Of a stretch of 64,000 nt of DNA, positions 38,939 through 49,079 are shown in pieces. Location: positions 140,157-204,156 of the forward strand of contig JADKIH010000007.1 of the NCBI GenBank assembly GCA_016721305.1, given 5' to 3'. Below the pieces are notes generated by a model. It saw nothing but the letters and a program-made list of their open reading frames with translations, ran no database searches and was not told where the DNA came from. Each line of letters begins with the position of its first letter. Within the stretch, counting starts at the first letter, position 1. A program made the position numbers and the translations under genes. The stretch is from Bacteroidota bacterium. GTDB taxonomy: Bacteria; Bacteroidota; Bacteroidia; AKYH767-A; 2013-40CM-41-45.

Positions 38939-41894
38939 ATGATGAGAAAACACTTCCTATTATTATGTTTAATTTTTCTAGGAATGCAAACTCGTGCTTT
39001 CAGCGCATCCAACACGACTCCAATCTGGGAATCTTATTTTCAAGGACAAGGCGATAATTCTGATCGCCTCAATAAAATAGTTCCGGATGGTTCGGGAAAT
39101 TTCGTAGCCACGGGTTATACTGTTCGCTCCGGCAATTACAGAGATGTACTTACAATAAAGTTCGATTCTAATGGTGACACATTATGGATGCGCACGAAAA
39201 ACGGAAAGGCCTCCGGCGATGACGAAGGTGTTTCGGCAGTTGTGGATGCAAGCGGAAATGTATACGTAGCAGGCTTTGCCGATCAGGGGATCTCCGGAAT
39301 AGATATCCTTGTCATCAAATACGATCAGGCCGGAACCAAACTGTGGGACACAACTTGGAATTCGCCTGCTTATTTCGATGATGCACCTATTGCCATTGGA
39401 GCCGACGGCAATGGAAGTATTTTTGTTGGAGGAATGCTAAACCTGATACAATTTCAGGCAGCAGCGATTATATCACTCTGAAATTCGACCCGAATGGTGC
39501 ATTACTTTGGTCAAAACAATATTCAAGAAATGGTGCCGAAACGGTAAAGATGAAATCAACGGTTTACTTGTTGATCCGATCGGCGACGTCTATGTTACCG
39601 GACGTTCAAGCAATGGAAGCGACGACGACATTGTTACTTTAAAGTACAATGGTAGCACAGGAACACAACTGTGGCTTCAAATTTACAATAGTGGAAATGG
39701 CGACGACCGTGGAACTGCTATTACAAAAGACAATGCAGGCAACATTATCGTTATCGGTCGAAATGACAATGGCAGCAATGATGATTTTCGGACTATCAAA
39801 TATTCAGCAGCAGGCGTCCTGCAATGGAGTAAAGCCTATAATGCCCCTGCCAATCAGAACGACCGTGCTTTGGCTGTAACAGTGGATGCATCCGATAACG
39901 TTTACGTTACCGGTCAGACCGATGCCGATAATACGGCCACAACCAATTACGATTTTGGAACAGTGAAATACAATTCAGCAGGTGTTCAGCAATGGGCACG
40001 AATTACCGGTAGTCCTTTTAACCAGTATGATATTCCTGCAGCTATCGTAGCCGATGCTTCAGGAAATGTGTACATCACCGGAAAAAGCGATCAGGATCTG
40101 GCTATTACAACAGATAATGATTGGATGACGGTTGCTTATAACACCGGCGGAACTTTACAGTGGACTCTTTCTCATGCCGGAACTCGCACAGGTTACGGTG
40201 ATAATCCATCGTCTATGATTTTAAGCGGATCCAACCTCTATATTGTTGGTGATGCAGATAATCTGGTGACAGAAAAAGACGCTACAATCATTAAGTACGA
40301 TGTGATCGGCACTGAAATCTGGGTGAAAGATATTAATGGCGAAGGCGATTTCAATGAGAGCGCAAAAGCTGTTGTAGTTGACGCAAATGACAACTCCTAT
40401 TCTTGCGGTTATACTTTCAGAGAAAGCAACAATCGTGATGCAACAATTGTGAAGGTAAATACAGGCGGAACGCTGGATTGCTATTATACTTTCCAGGGTA
40501 TCAAGGGTGATGATGATGAATTTTCTGATTTGGCATTATCAACCGATGGATACATTTATGCTGTAGGTTATACCAAAGTTAGCAATCAGAAAAGTAACGT
40601 CCTCGTCGTTAAAGTTGACCCGGCTACGTGTACGGAAGTCTGGAATTATACGTACGACTTCATCGGACAAAGTGATAAAGGAGAATCCATCGCACTCGAT
40701 GCAACAGGTAATATTTATGTAGTAGCGCGTTCAGATCAAAACATAGCTGACTCCAGCGACAACAATGACATTGTAACAATCAAACTCGATGCAAGCGGTA
40801 ATCAAATTTGGTTACAGCGTTTTAATGGAACAGGCAACCTTCGCGATGAACCGTCAAAAATCCTTCTCGATGGTACCGGTAGCGTCCTTGTTTGCGGTCG
40901 TACTGAGAATGTACACGACGACGATTTCCTCGTAATTAAATATGATGCATCTACAGGAAATCCGGTCTGGGCAACTCCTGCAATCTATGGTGGTCCATTT
41001 GCCAATGATGATCGCCCTCTCGACATGACAATCGACGCCTCAAACAATATCTTCGTTTGCGGATACAGTCAAACCGCCAGCGGAAATGCAACTGAAGATC
41101 CTGTACTGGTTAAGTTTGATGCTGCAGGAAATCTTACCGGCTTTTATAGTTACAGCGGTTTGGGAGCTGATGAAGCCATTGCAATTGCACATGATGCAAA
41201 TGACAATATTTACACAGCCTTCCGTATGGACGCAAACGCCGATCCTCTCCACAGTAACTACGATTATCTGACCATGAAATTTGACAACGGTTTGAATCCG
41301 CTTTGGGTCACACCACCGCAATACGACAGTCCGATTCAACAAGATGATGTACCCGTTAAACTCTTAGTAACTAATGTTGGAGTTGTTGTAACAGGAACAA
41401 CTGAAAACGATACCATTGCCGGTCGTGTAAACCAAAACTGGCTTACTATTCTTTACGATACAAATGGGAATTTGGTATTCACCGCTAACTTCGATGGTCC
41501 AAACGGAACCGATGATGCACCTAATGGCTTAGCCGTTCATGGATCATCACTCTGGGTTTGTGGATATGCGGAAGGTAGCTCAAGCAATCAAAAGGATAAT
41601 GCCATCCTCAAATATGATTTATTGGTAGGAGTGAAGGAGGTAAGTCAGCAAATCGGATCCACTATTTACCCGAATCCTTTCCACTCAACATCTAAGATTG
41701 TTTTACAGAATACAGGAGCTAATTCAAATCACATACTTCGAATTACGGACTTAACAGGTGCCGTAGTAAAGGAATTCAACTTCACAGGTAATTCATTCGA
41801 TTTAAATGCCGGTGAAATGGCTGCCGGTTTGTACCAATATCAAATCATTAATTCAGGTTCAGTTATTTCACGCGGTAAATTTGTTATTAACTAA
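38939..41894 (+). CDS. T9SS-secreted SBBP-repeat beta-propeller protein, two frameshifts
   Basis: This protein of about 985 residues has a signal peptide (HFLLLCLIFLGMQTRAFS). More than a dozen repeats of roughly 55-65 residues follow the pattern DxxGNVYVTGxSD ... DxxTVKYNxxGxxxW, typical of SBBP (beta-propeller) repeats. It ends in a T9SS type A sorting domain (IYPNPFHSTSKIVLQ ... LNAGEMAAGLYQYQI). ATG occurs at both 38939 and 38942. The frame breaks near 39,436 (IFVGGM to AKPDTISGSSDYITLKF) and near 39,540. It should be exported to the surface; the ligand is unknown. The second choice-of-anchor B gene starts four bases after its stop, so the two are co-transcribed. Confidence 0.8.
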
Positions 41895-41898
41895 TATC

Positions 41899-43476
41899 AT
41901 GAAAAGATTAACACACATACTTTCATTCGTACTCCTCACCGTTTTATGGGCAAGCGCACAATCACCCAAAAATCTGAGTATGCTGAGCTCAATGACATTC
42001 ACCGGTCAAACTTTAGCCGGATGTTGGCACTATAACAGTACTTCGGGTAACGAATATGCAATTGTTGGTGCATCGAACGGATTGGTTATTGTCGATATCA
42101 CCAATCCAGCCTCTCCAAATCTGGTACTACAGACACCAGGACCAAATTCTTTGTGGCACGAAGTAAAAGTTCTCGGCGATTATGCATATGGTGTAAGTGA
42201 AGGTGTTGATCCAAACAACATTTTAAATGGCTTGCAGATCATAGACCTCCGATATTTACCGGATAGTGCTCCAACTAAGTTTTACCAGGGCGATGGAGCA
42301 ATCCTTAATCAACTTACTTCGGCACACACAGTAACAGCTGATGGACATTACGTCTATGTAAACGGTCATAACATTAATATTCTGGGATCCGGAATTTTAA
42401 TTCTCGATGTTACCGACCCTTGGAATCCGGTTTATACAGGTGCAATCACGAGCAATTACTGTCATGACAGCTACGTAAGAGGAGATACACTTTATTCCAG
42501 TGAAATTTATGCGGGCCAGTTCTCCATCTTTGATATTTCCGACAGATCAACACCGGTTTTGATTACTTCTCAATCTACACCGTCACTGTTTAACCATAAC
42601 GCATGGCTCAGTGATAACAGTCAGTATCTTTTTGTTACTGATGAAAAGCCAAATGCACCAATGACGAGCTATGACGTTGCCGATTTTTCCAACATCACTC
42701 AATTGGATACGTTTTACAACGGGCTCTTTACATCAAGTGAAGTACACAACGTGAGAGTACTAAACGACTTCGTTTTGTGTCCTTCATATGGCAGTCAGCT
42801 TACACTCGTTGATGCTGCCCATCCGCACAATCTGATTGAAGTAGGCAATTTCACTACCGGCACTTCACTTTGTTGGGATGCTGATCCATACACAAATTCA
42901 GGAAATATTATAGCGACAGACATGAATTCAGGCGTGCTGTACATTCTAGCTCCTACGTATACCCGCGCTTGTTATTTGGAAGGAAATGTGACCGATAGCT
43001 TAACCGGAATTTCATTGAATAATGTGGCAGTAACACTTTCCTCTCTTTCAATCGTTGCAAACACAGCACCATCGGGTGACTATGCCACCGGCTGTGCAGA
43101 TTCAGGTACTTATGTAGTTAGTTTTTCCAGAACAGGATATGTCACAAAAACGTTCAGTGTCAATTTGCAAAATGGACAGCAAGTGACACTTGATGTACAA
43201 TTATTGCCAATAGGAGCTTCTGTTGCAAATATCTCTTCTCTTGAAAACGTTGTCTATCCTAATCCTGCAAACGGTGTGTTGAATATTACCGACAATGGAT
43301 CGAAATGGAAAAAGTTCTCCATTTCAAATGCAATCGGTCAAATTATTTTTGAAGGCGACTTAATTCTAGTTGGTCACTCCGGAACGATTGATATTTCTAA
43401 ATTACCGCAAGGCACGTATAATCTGAAGTTACAAAACGAGAATGGGGAGCAGCAGACTCAATTCATAAAATTATAA
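41899..43476 (+). CDS. Choice-of-anchor B family T9SS-secreted protein (short paralog)
   Basis: This protein of 525 residues starts at ATG 41899 with signal peptide HILSFVLLTVLWASAQS. Its propeller region has NGLVIVDITNPASPN, DVTDPWNPVYTG and HNAWLSDNSQYLFVTDE blades. It continues with one carboxypeptidase-regulatory-like Ig domain beginning ACYLEGNVTDSLTG and ends with a T9SS type A domain (YPNPANGVLNI ... LPQGTYNLKLQ). It is the same architecture as 3456-5840 minus one Ig module and the jelly-roll region. The frame is intact. It is transcribed with the SBBP protein, suggesting a joint surface role. Confidence 0.82.
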   Translation: MKRLTHILSFVLLTVLWASAQSPKNLSMLSSMTFTGQTLAGCWHYNSTSGNEYAIVGASNGLVIVDITNPASPNLVLQTPGPNSLWHEVKVLGDYAYGVSEGVDPNNILNGLQIIDLRYLPDSAPTKFYQGDGAILNQLTSAHTVTADGHYVYVNGHNINILGSGILILDVTDPWNPVYTGAITSNYCHDSYVRGDTLYSSEIYAGQFSIFDISDRSTPVLITSQSTPSLFNHNAWLSDNSQYLFVTDEKPNAPMTSYDVADFSNITQLDTFYNGLFTSSEVHNVRVLNDFVLCPSYGSQLTLVDAAHPHNLIEVGNFTTGTSLCWDADPYTNSGNIIATDMNSGVLYILAPTYTRACYLEGNVTDSLTGISLNNVAVTLSSLSIVANTAPSGDYATGCADSGTYVVSFSRTGYVTKTFSVNLQNGQQVTLDVQLLPIGASVANISSLENVVYPNPANGVLNITDNGSKWKKFSISNAIGQIIFEGDLILVGHSGTIDISKLPQGTYNLKLQNENGEQQTQFIKL

Positions 43477-43479
43477 AAA

Positions 43480-43543
43480 TGGTTTTTAGGGCAGATAAAA
43501 ATGGGAATCTGTTCAGGGAAAATTGAATCTGCCCTAAAAACCA
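43480..43543. repeat. Long inverted repeat after the second choice-of-anchor B gene
   Basis: Two perfect 17-base arms (43480-43496 and 43527-43543) enclose a 30-base loop. The loop repeats GAATCTG and CAGGG, so an alternative pairing exists. It could act as a terminator, although no T run follows, or as a 3' RNA-stabilising hairpin. Confidence 0.75.
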
Positions 43544-43577
43544 CTAATCTTATTTCTAATTTATCATCCTTTTTTAA

Positions 43578-44135
43578 ATGACAGGAAAATTCAACCTTAG
43601 AAGGAAACTCAAATTTTCAGTTTGGTTTTTGATTTCTGTAATTTTCGTAATGCCAAATGTTGGCTGCGAATTTAACTCCGGACGAAATATTGATATTGTT
43701 GAACAAAACTTTGACGACTTATATTATTGGGCTCGTGATCCCAAATTATCGGTAGAGATAGCTCATTCCGGACGCTTCTGTACCTATTCGGATTTGAACC
43801 ACCCGATAAGTCAGGTATTTGAGATCGGACTCGATCTTGCTTATTACAGGAAATATGAAAGAGTAGAAATTTCCGGCTGGGTATTTAGGCCTAATGATAA
43901 CACTTACTCATTTTTGACTGCGGAGATTATGAGCCCTGACTCACAAATTGTCAAAACGAAAAGAAAAGAAGTCCGTTTAGCGGCACCGGTTACTAACTTG
44001 TGGACTAAGGTAGATATGACATTTGATATTCCTAAACATCTCCCTTTAAACAATAAACTGCATGTTTATCTTTTTGCTCCGGAGGATGGAGAAAAAACTT
44101 TTATGGATGATATGGAAATTAAATTTATCAGATAA
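43578..44135 (+). CDS. Putative lipoprotein of unknown function (carbohydrate-binding-like)
   Basis: This 185-residue protein has a basic N-terminus, a hydrophobic segment (FSVWFLISVIFVMPNVG) and a Cys that could serve as a lipobox (NVGC). The mature part is beta-rich, with WARDPKLSVEIAHSGRFCTYS, then RVEISGWVF and NLWTKVDMTFDI, and ends FMDDMEIKFI. That is the general pattern of jelly-roll carbohydrate-binding domains (CBM4/9-like), where a small DxxxE strand ends the fold. This is a fold-level guess. The base composition looks more AT-rich than the neighbours. Confidence 0.6.
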   Translation: MTGKFNLRRKLKFSVWFLISVIFVMPNVGCEFNSGRNIDIVEQNFDDLYYWARDPKLSVEIAHSGRFCTYSDLNHPISQVFEIGLDLAYYRKYERVEISGWVFRPNDNTYSFLTAEIMSPDSQIVKTKRKEVRLAAPVTNLWTKVDMTFDIPKHLPLNNKLHVYLFAPEDGEKTFMDDMEIKFIR

Positions 44136-44229
44136 TATTTTTTGAAATGAACTAAGCATCTTAATTGATACCACTTGGATGCTTTGAAAACTTTTTCATT
44201 TAGAATAATAAACTAATTGAATTTTCACA

Positions 44230-45468
44230 TCAATTTGATTCAACGATTGATCTTTGATTCTTTTTTGTTTTAATAACTTTCCAATACATAGCAATCAAAA
44301 GATTTAATATCACAAAGAGATAGAGTTTAGATACCTGCTGAAAATTAAAATCAGCCATCATTCCTTTTAAATGAAAGAATCCAAGAGAGAATTCATTGTT
44401 CAGGAAGTAAGCTATTGAAAACACAATGTATATCCACCATTGTGACGATCGATAACAATATGCAGCCAGAAACAGAAAGGCAGGATAAGTATACCTCTCA
44501 TGCATTTGTGTATTGAAAAAGAAAAACGCCATTACTGATAGAGCACCAATAGCAAAAATTATTTCTTGATCTAATATGCGCTTCTTGCTCTTCAGATAGG
44601 TAAAAATAGCCAGCATACTCGGGAACAAGGATAAAATCAGAAACGAAAGAGACATAATTTGACCCCAACTTTTCAGAGTGAGTCCCATCCATATAATTGA
44701 GTCGCCCGTCCATCTCAAGTCCCCCGGCACCATAAGATACCATAGATTTCCTGCATAAACAGAGATGTAATTATAACCTCCTCCAAGGGTATGAAATACA
44801 TCAAGAATTTTATTTGTCGAGTGAGCAAGTATCCATGGCAGTAAAATCACCGCTTGAAAAACACATAGAATACCTACGTTGAGAAGTAGTTTTTTGGGTT
44901 TCGGGGTAAGAATAAATTGATAAACGTGCAATAAAAAGAATAGAGGGAAAAATAAAATTGCCTGAAATTTAAAGTTGAGTGCAACGATGTAGAGTAAAAA
45001 TGACATCAATTGCTTTTGGCGCAAAGCCGCCAAAATAAAAGCAAAGGCAAAAAAGGTGAACACAGAATCAAATTGCCCCCACAACATTGAATTATGAAGA
45101 AAGGATATGTTCAGAACGATTGACAGAAAAAGCAATATCTGAGTTCTCGAATTTTCTGCCAAAGAAGCGATCAGTAATGCTCCGCCAAAATCAAAAAGGA
45201 GCGAAATATATTTCAGGATTATAAGGTGGTTTTGCAAATATTGCGCTGAAGGCAGAATGAGTAAAAGTAACTTAAAGATGTATAAATGCCCGGGCAGGTA
45301 GTTAATATCGCTTTCATAGCAATGGCCAAGTCCCTTTTCAGAAATTATACCTATCCAATTCCTCCAACAAGATGCGTCATACATGTGGCTATACAATGGA
45401 GTAATCATTAGGTAGACGATGAACACCAAAAGTGCCAAAACGATTGTAGAAATTGGGAGCCTATTCAT
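44230..45468 (-). CDS. Polytopic GT-C type membrane glycosyltransferase (DUF2029-like)
   Basis: This 412-residue protein has about ten to eleven membrane segments. SHMYDASCWRNW, after the first segment, carries the Asp expected in the first loop of GT-C enzymes. The WGQFDSVFTFFAFAFI and HERYTYPAFLFLAAY motifs are typical of the GT87/DUF2029-like polyprenol-phosphate-sugar transferases. It likely adds a sugar on the periplasmic side from a lipid-linked donor. It is isolated, with no sugar pathway neighbours. It converges with the lipoprotein gene at 43578, and the region is AT-rich, a weak hint of transfer. Confidence 0.7.
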   Translation of the reverse strand: MNRLPISTIVLALLVFIVYLMITPLYSHMYDASCWRNWIGIISEKGLGHCYESDINYLPGHLYIFKLLLLILPSAQYLQNHLIILKYISLLFDFGGALLIASLAENSRTQILLFLSIVLNISFLHNSMLWGQFDSVFTFFAFAFILAALRQKQLMSFLLYIVALNFKFQAILFFPLFFLLHVYQFILTPKPKKLLLNVGILCVFQAVILLPWILAHSTNKILDVFHTLGGGYNYISVYAGNLWYLMVPGDLRWTGDSIIWMGLTLKSWGQIMSLSFLILSLFPSMLAIFTYLKSKKRILDQEIIFAIGALSVMAFFFFNTQMHERYTYPAFLFLAAYCYRSSQWWIYIVFSIAYFLNNEFSLGFFHLKGMMADFNFQQVSKLYLFVILNLLIAMYWKVIKTKKNQRSIVESN

Positions 45469-45537
45469 GATTTACAAAAAAGGAAAAGTTAGCATTACTA
45501 AAACCTTAATTAAAGCCCGGCGATTTGAGGTTTTACA

Positions 45538-46415
45538 TCAAAGTTCCGCGGCAATCCTGTCAAGCACGGTTTCAATCATGCGATCCATTGTTTCTTCAGC
45601 TTTATGAGTATGCTCGTTGGTGATTCGATTTGCTACAATTGCATTGATCGAACAGCAATGATGTCCAAGTATTGTTGCCAGACCATACATCGCTCCGGTT
45701 TCCATCTCGAAATTCGTAATACGATTATCACCGGATTTAAAAGAATGTAGTGTTTCGATAAAGTTCGGTCGAGCCAACTCATAGCGCAACACACGTCCCT
45801 GAGGCGCATAAAATCCTGAGCAACTCGCCGTGATGCCCTTGAACATGCCTTCACTGAGCTTGTCCTCAAGCTTCGGAGAACAACTTGACAGATAGGGCAG
45901 GGCAAGGATACCTTCGTTTGGATAGTGCTTCCTGAACGCCTCAATAATTTCCTTTTCCACCTCAGTATTAGGAAGACGATAAAAGTTAAGCAAACCGTCC
46001 AAACCGAGACCGAATTTTGAGAAAACAAAAGAATCCACCGGAATCTCACGCTGCAAAGAACCGGATGTGCCGATTCGAATCAGATTCAGCGAACTGAGCT
46101 TTTCCTTGATCTCCCTTTTTTGCAAATCGATGTTAACAAGTGCATCAAGCTCATTATAAACGATATCGATGTTATCTGTCCCGATTCCGGTCGATAAAAC
46201 AGTGATTCGCTTACCTTTATAAAGGCCGGTATGAGTTACAAATCTCTTTTTTGCTTTTTAACCTCAATTCTCTCGAAGAACTTCGAAACGAGGGCAACGC
46301 GGTCAGGATCACCTACATTGATCACCGTTTCAGCAATTTCATGCGGGTGAAGATTCAAGTGGTAAACACTATGATCTGAATTGAGGATAAGTTCTGACTC
46401 AGGTATTTTGCTCAT
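45538..46415 (-). CDS. Nucleoside phosphorylase (uridine phosphorylase-like), one frameshift
   Basis: About 292 residues of the PNP/UDP family. It begins SELILNSDHSVYHLNLHP with INVGDPDRV for phosphate binding. LSTGIGTDNIDIVYNELDAL follows past the break, then RIGTSGSLQREIPV, and FEMETGAMYGLA for ribose and base contacts. It cleaves a nucleoside with phosphate to give ribose-1-phosphate; uridine is the likely substrate. The frame breaks near 46,243 at an AAAAAAG run: KKQKRDL should continue FVTHTGLYKGKRITV. The start at 46415 is set by the family N-terminus, and the divergent usp promoter overlaps this start. Confidence 0.82.
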
Positions 46416-46437
46416 GTGAATGATTCCTTTAAATTTG
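46408..46437 (+). promoter_or_regulatory. Bacteroidota promoter of the first universal stress gene
   Basis: TTG at 46408-46410, 19 bases, then TAAATTTG at 46430-46437. The -33 region lies over the start codon of the divergent phosphorylase gene, so the two transcripts probably interfere. Confidence 0.75.
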
Positions 46438-46467
46438 CTCACAATAATAAAACTTATTTCGTTGCTT

Positions 46468-47337
46468 ATGGCGTCTTTAAAAAACCACATCCTAGTTCCT
46501 GTGGATTTTTCAGAACAATCTCAAATTGCATTACGACAGTCCTACAACCTTGCCCGCCTCACACGGGCCGAGTTGACCCTGATAAATGTTATTGATGAGT
46601 CTTTTCACCTTCCATTTTTTACTCCCAAAGAGGATAAAACCATGGAAAAGAAGATTCAAAAAGCCCTGGAAAAACTGGCACAAGAAACTACGGCTGAATC
46701 CGGAATTTTAGTCCACACCCTGGTTACCCGTGGAAAAGTGTACGAAGAAGTACAAAAGGCTTCCAAAAAGCTCAAGTGCTCCTTTATCGTGATGGGAACA
46801 AATGGCAGTACGGGGCTCAAGAAGTTCATCGGTTCCAATGCTTTACGCATTATCCGTGAAGCGACATGTCCGGTCATTACCATCAAAGGCAAAAAACACC
46901 GTACCGGCTGTAAACACATTGTTCTTCCGTTAGATATGACGAAAGAAACCAAGGAAAAAGTGAGCAAAGCGATCGAATTTGCGGGTTTATTTGGCTCTAC
47001 GATCAATTTAGTATCGGTTTTGACTACCGACGATGAATTCATCGTAAACAAACTAAAACGCCAAATGCATCAAGTAAATGACTTTGTAAGAGAACATAAT
47101 GTTCCTTGTAGCGTAGAATTTGTTCACGGCAGCGACGTTGGAGATGAAATTGTTAATTACTCAAAGAAAATAAAAGCCGACCTCATCATGATTATGACGC
47201 AAGAGGAGTTAACTTGGACCGATAGTTTGTTCATCAGTTCTTCTGCTCAGCAAATTATCAATGAGTCTGATATTCCGGTATTATCAATTCGACCAAAAGA
47301 AAAAAAATCAACCACGTTATCTGTATTTGAATATTAA
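46468..47337 (+). CDS. Tandem-domain universal stress protein (UspA family)
   Basis: This 290-residue protein has two UspA domains (about 5-145 and 150-280). Domain 1 has ILVPVDFSEQSQIALRQSY and a FIVMGTNGSTGLKKFIGSN loop. Domain 2 has HIVLPLDMTKETKEKV and DLIMIMTQEE, with no canonical ATP loop. I start at ATG 46468 (MASLKNHILVPVDF), downstream of the promoter at 46408-46437; the in-frame TTG at 46420 is inside it. Such proteins bind nucleotides or act in stress survival. A paralog follows 10 bases later. Confidence 0.85.
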   Translation: MASLKNHILVPVDFSEQSQIALRQSYNLARLTRAELTLINVIDESFHLPFFTPKEDKTMEKKIQKALEKLAQETTAESGILVHTLVTRGKVYEEVQKASKKLKCSFIVMGTNGSTGLKKFIGSNALRIIREATCPVITIKGKKHRTGCKHIVLPLDMTKETKEKVSKAIEFAGLFGSTINLVSVLTTDDEFIVNKLKRQMHQVNDFVREHNVPCSVEFVHGSDVGDEIVNYSKKIKADLIMIMTQEELTWTDSLFISSSAQQIINESDIPVLSIRPKEKKSTTLSVFEY

Positions 47338-47347
47338 ATTCAAAACA

Positions 47348-48236
47348 ATGAACAAAAAATTCCAAATCAAACGGATTCTTATCCCATTCGATTTCTCTGA
47401 AACTGCAGAGCTTGCTCTTGAACACGCAGTTTTTATGGCTAAACTTCATAAAGCAGATATTCTCCTGCTTCACGTCGTTGAATCATTTTCATTTGCTTCT
47501 GCCATTAGCTCAGCTTTTGGAAAATCTCAATCGGAATTCGAATCTAAAATGGAATCTTCCGCGAAAGATCGTCTTCAGAACCTTACGGAAAAATTGCACC
47601 ACGACAGTGGAATGTCTGTTTCCTTTAAAATCGATAGCGGCAAGATCTATAAGAAGATTATGTCTGTGGCTGAAGAGGAGAAGGTAGACATTATCGTTAT
47701 GGGAACGCATGGTGTAAGTGGTTTCCAGGAGTTCTTAGTCGGATCAAATACGTACCGAGTTGTAATGTCGGCCCCTTGCCCTGTAATCTCCGTACAAACT
47801 CACGCTAAGAAAATAGGATTCAAAAATATCATCCTGCCGATCGACAACTCTCATTCTTCACGTCAAAAAGTAAAGCATGCCGTTGAAATCGCTAAGCACT
47901 ACAATTCTGTTGTACATATCGCCGGAATGATGACGATGACGGATGTCGATCTTCAGCGTCGTTTCGAAGTTAAGATTCATCAGGTCCGCGATTATTTCGA
48001 AGAGCATGAAGTACCTCATACAGTAAAAAGTCTTCAAAACAGATAATACGGCTGCTACAACGGAAGAATTCGCCACTCAGGTAAATGCTGATCTGATCAT
48101 GATTATGACTGATCAGGAAGGCTCAGGTATCTTTATGGGTAACTTTGCTCAGCAAATTATCAATCACTCAAAAATTCCGGTTATGTCTGTTCGTCCTTCC
48201 GAAAGCGACGGCGACAAAATCTCAGTCGGATACTAA
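47348..48236 (+). CDS. Tandem-domain universal stress protein, second copy, one frameshift
   Basis: About 296 residues, with the same two-domain layout as the preceding gene. Domain 1 has ILIPFDFSETAELALEHAV and a canonical GTHGVSGFQEFLVGS nucleotide loop (G-2x-G-9x-GS). The frame breaks near 48,043 in a CAAAAC run. The rest, TDNTAATTEEFATQVNADLI, then GNFAQQIINHSKIPVMSVRP, reads in another frame to TAA at 48234-48236. Tandem duplication with divergence of the two copies is evident. Terminator at 48241-48271. Confidence 0.85.
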
Positions 48237-48240
48237 AAAG

Positions 48241-48271
48241 AAAAAAGCTGCTTTATTCAAGCAGCTTTTTT
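48241..48271 (+). terminator. Bidirectional terminator between usp and the DUF4197 gene
   Basis: AAAAAAGCTGCTT (48241-48253) pairs with AAGCAGCTTTTTT (48259-48271) around a five-base loop. Confidence 0.88.
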
Positions 48272-48278
48272 TTTGTCT

Positions 48279-49007
48279 TTATTTTTTGGCAAATACCTTC
48301 TTCAACAAATCTGTCACTCTGGCTGCCGGATCCTGCCTGATCTTAGCTTCTTCCTGTGCAACGAGTAGGAAAAGCCCGTCGAGTGCTTTCTGAGTAATGT
48401 ATTCCTCTAAATCCGGATTCATCTTCTCGACAAACGGAACTTTATTATAAGTTGTCATCAACGGATTCCAGTATTTTGTGACTTCAACTTTAGCAATGGC
48501 AGCCTGAATAATGGGCTTAAATTTCGCATGAAGAGAAGCTATCGTTTTGTCGCGGAGATAATGTGTCGCAGCTGAATCATTGCCGTTTAAGATGCTGAGT
48601 CCGTCGTTAATCGTCATGCCCTTTACGGCATCTACGAATATAGGAGCAGCTTCTTTAGCCGCCTCTTCAGCCGCACGATTCATTGTGAGAACAAAATCAT
48701 CGACCTGCTTATTCATGCCCATCGTCCGAAGCTGGCTTTCCATTTTCTTAGCTTCAGGAGGAAAAGGTATTTTAATGAGTGTGTTATTGAAGTATCCGTC
48801 AACTTTTGAAGCCGAGTTCCCGGCATTCTGACTGCCGACTGAAAGAGCCTGCTTCAATCCGTCCGTGATTTCCTGTGTGGTGAGTGGAGTGGAACCGTTG
48901 ACGGTTTTGTTAATGTCTTTGCCGATTTTTTTAAGATCAAATTGTGCGCTTGAACAGGCCGGAAGCACAAAGGCCAGAGAGATGAGAAGCAGAAGTCGTT
49001 GATACAT
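48279..49007 (-). CDS. DUF4197 family lipoprotein
   Basis: This 242-residue protein starts at ATG 49007, where MYQRLLLLISLAFVLPACSS forms a lipoprotein signal; the longer in-frame reading to 49166 runs through a terminator and another gene. The body matches DUF4197: TTQEITDGLKQALSVGSQNA, then VDGYFNNTLIKIPFPPEAKKM and LDGLFLLVAQEEAKIRQDP. The family is widespread in Gram-negative bacteria with no known function. Confidence 0.83.
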   Translation of the reverse strand: MYQRLLLLISLAFVLPACSSAQFDLKKIGKDINKTVNGSTPLTTQEITDGLKQALSVGSQNAGNSASKVDGYFNNTLIKIPFPPEAKKMESQLRTMGMNKQVDDFVLTMNRAAEEAAKEAAPIFVDAVKGMTINDGLSILNGNDSAATHYLRDKTIASLHAKFKPIIQAAIAKVEVTKYWNPLMTTYNKVPFVEKMNPDLEEYITQKALDGLFLLVAQEEAKIRQDPAARVTDLLKKVFAKK

Positions 49008-49045
49008 ATTTTGGATTTTGAAGTGTTTTGCAAAGATGAGGCCAA

Positions 49046-49079
49046 AAAAAAGAATGCACATCACTGTGCATTCTTTTTT
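49046..49079 (-). terminator. Terminator overlapping the stop codon of the small membrane protein
   Basis: A 15 bp stem (49046-49060 with 49065-49079), loop TCAC. The minus-strand TAA at 49078-49080 lies in the stem. Confidence 0.88.
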
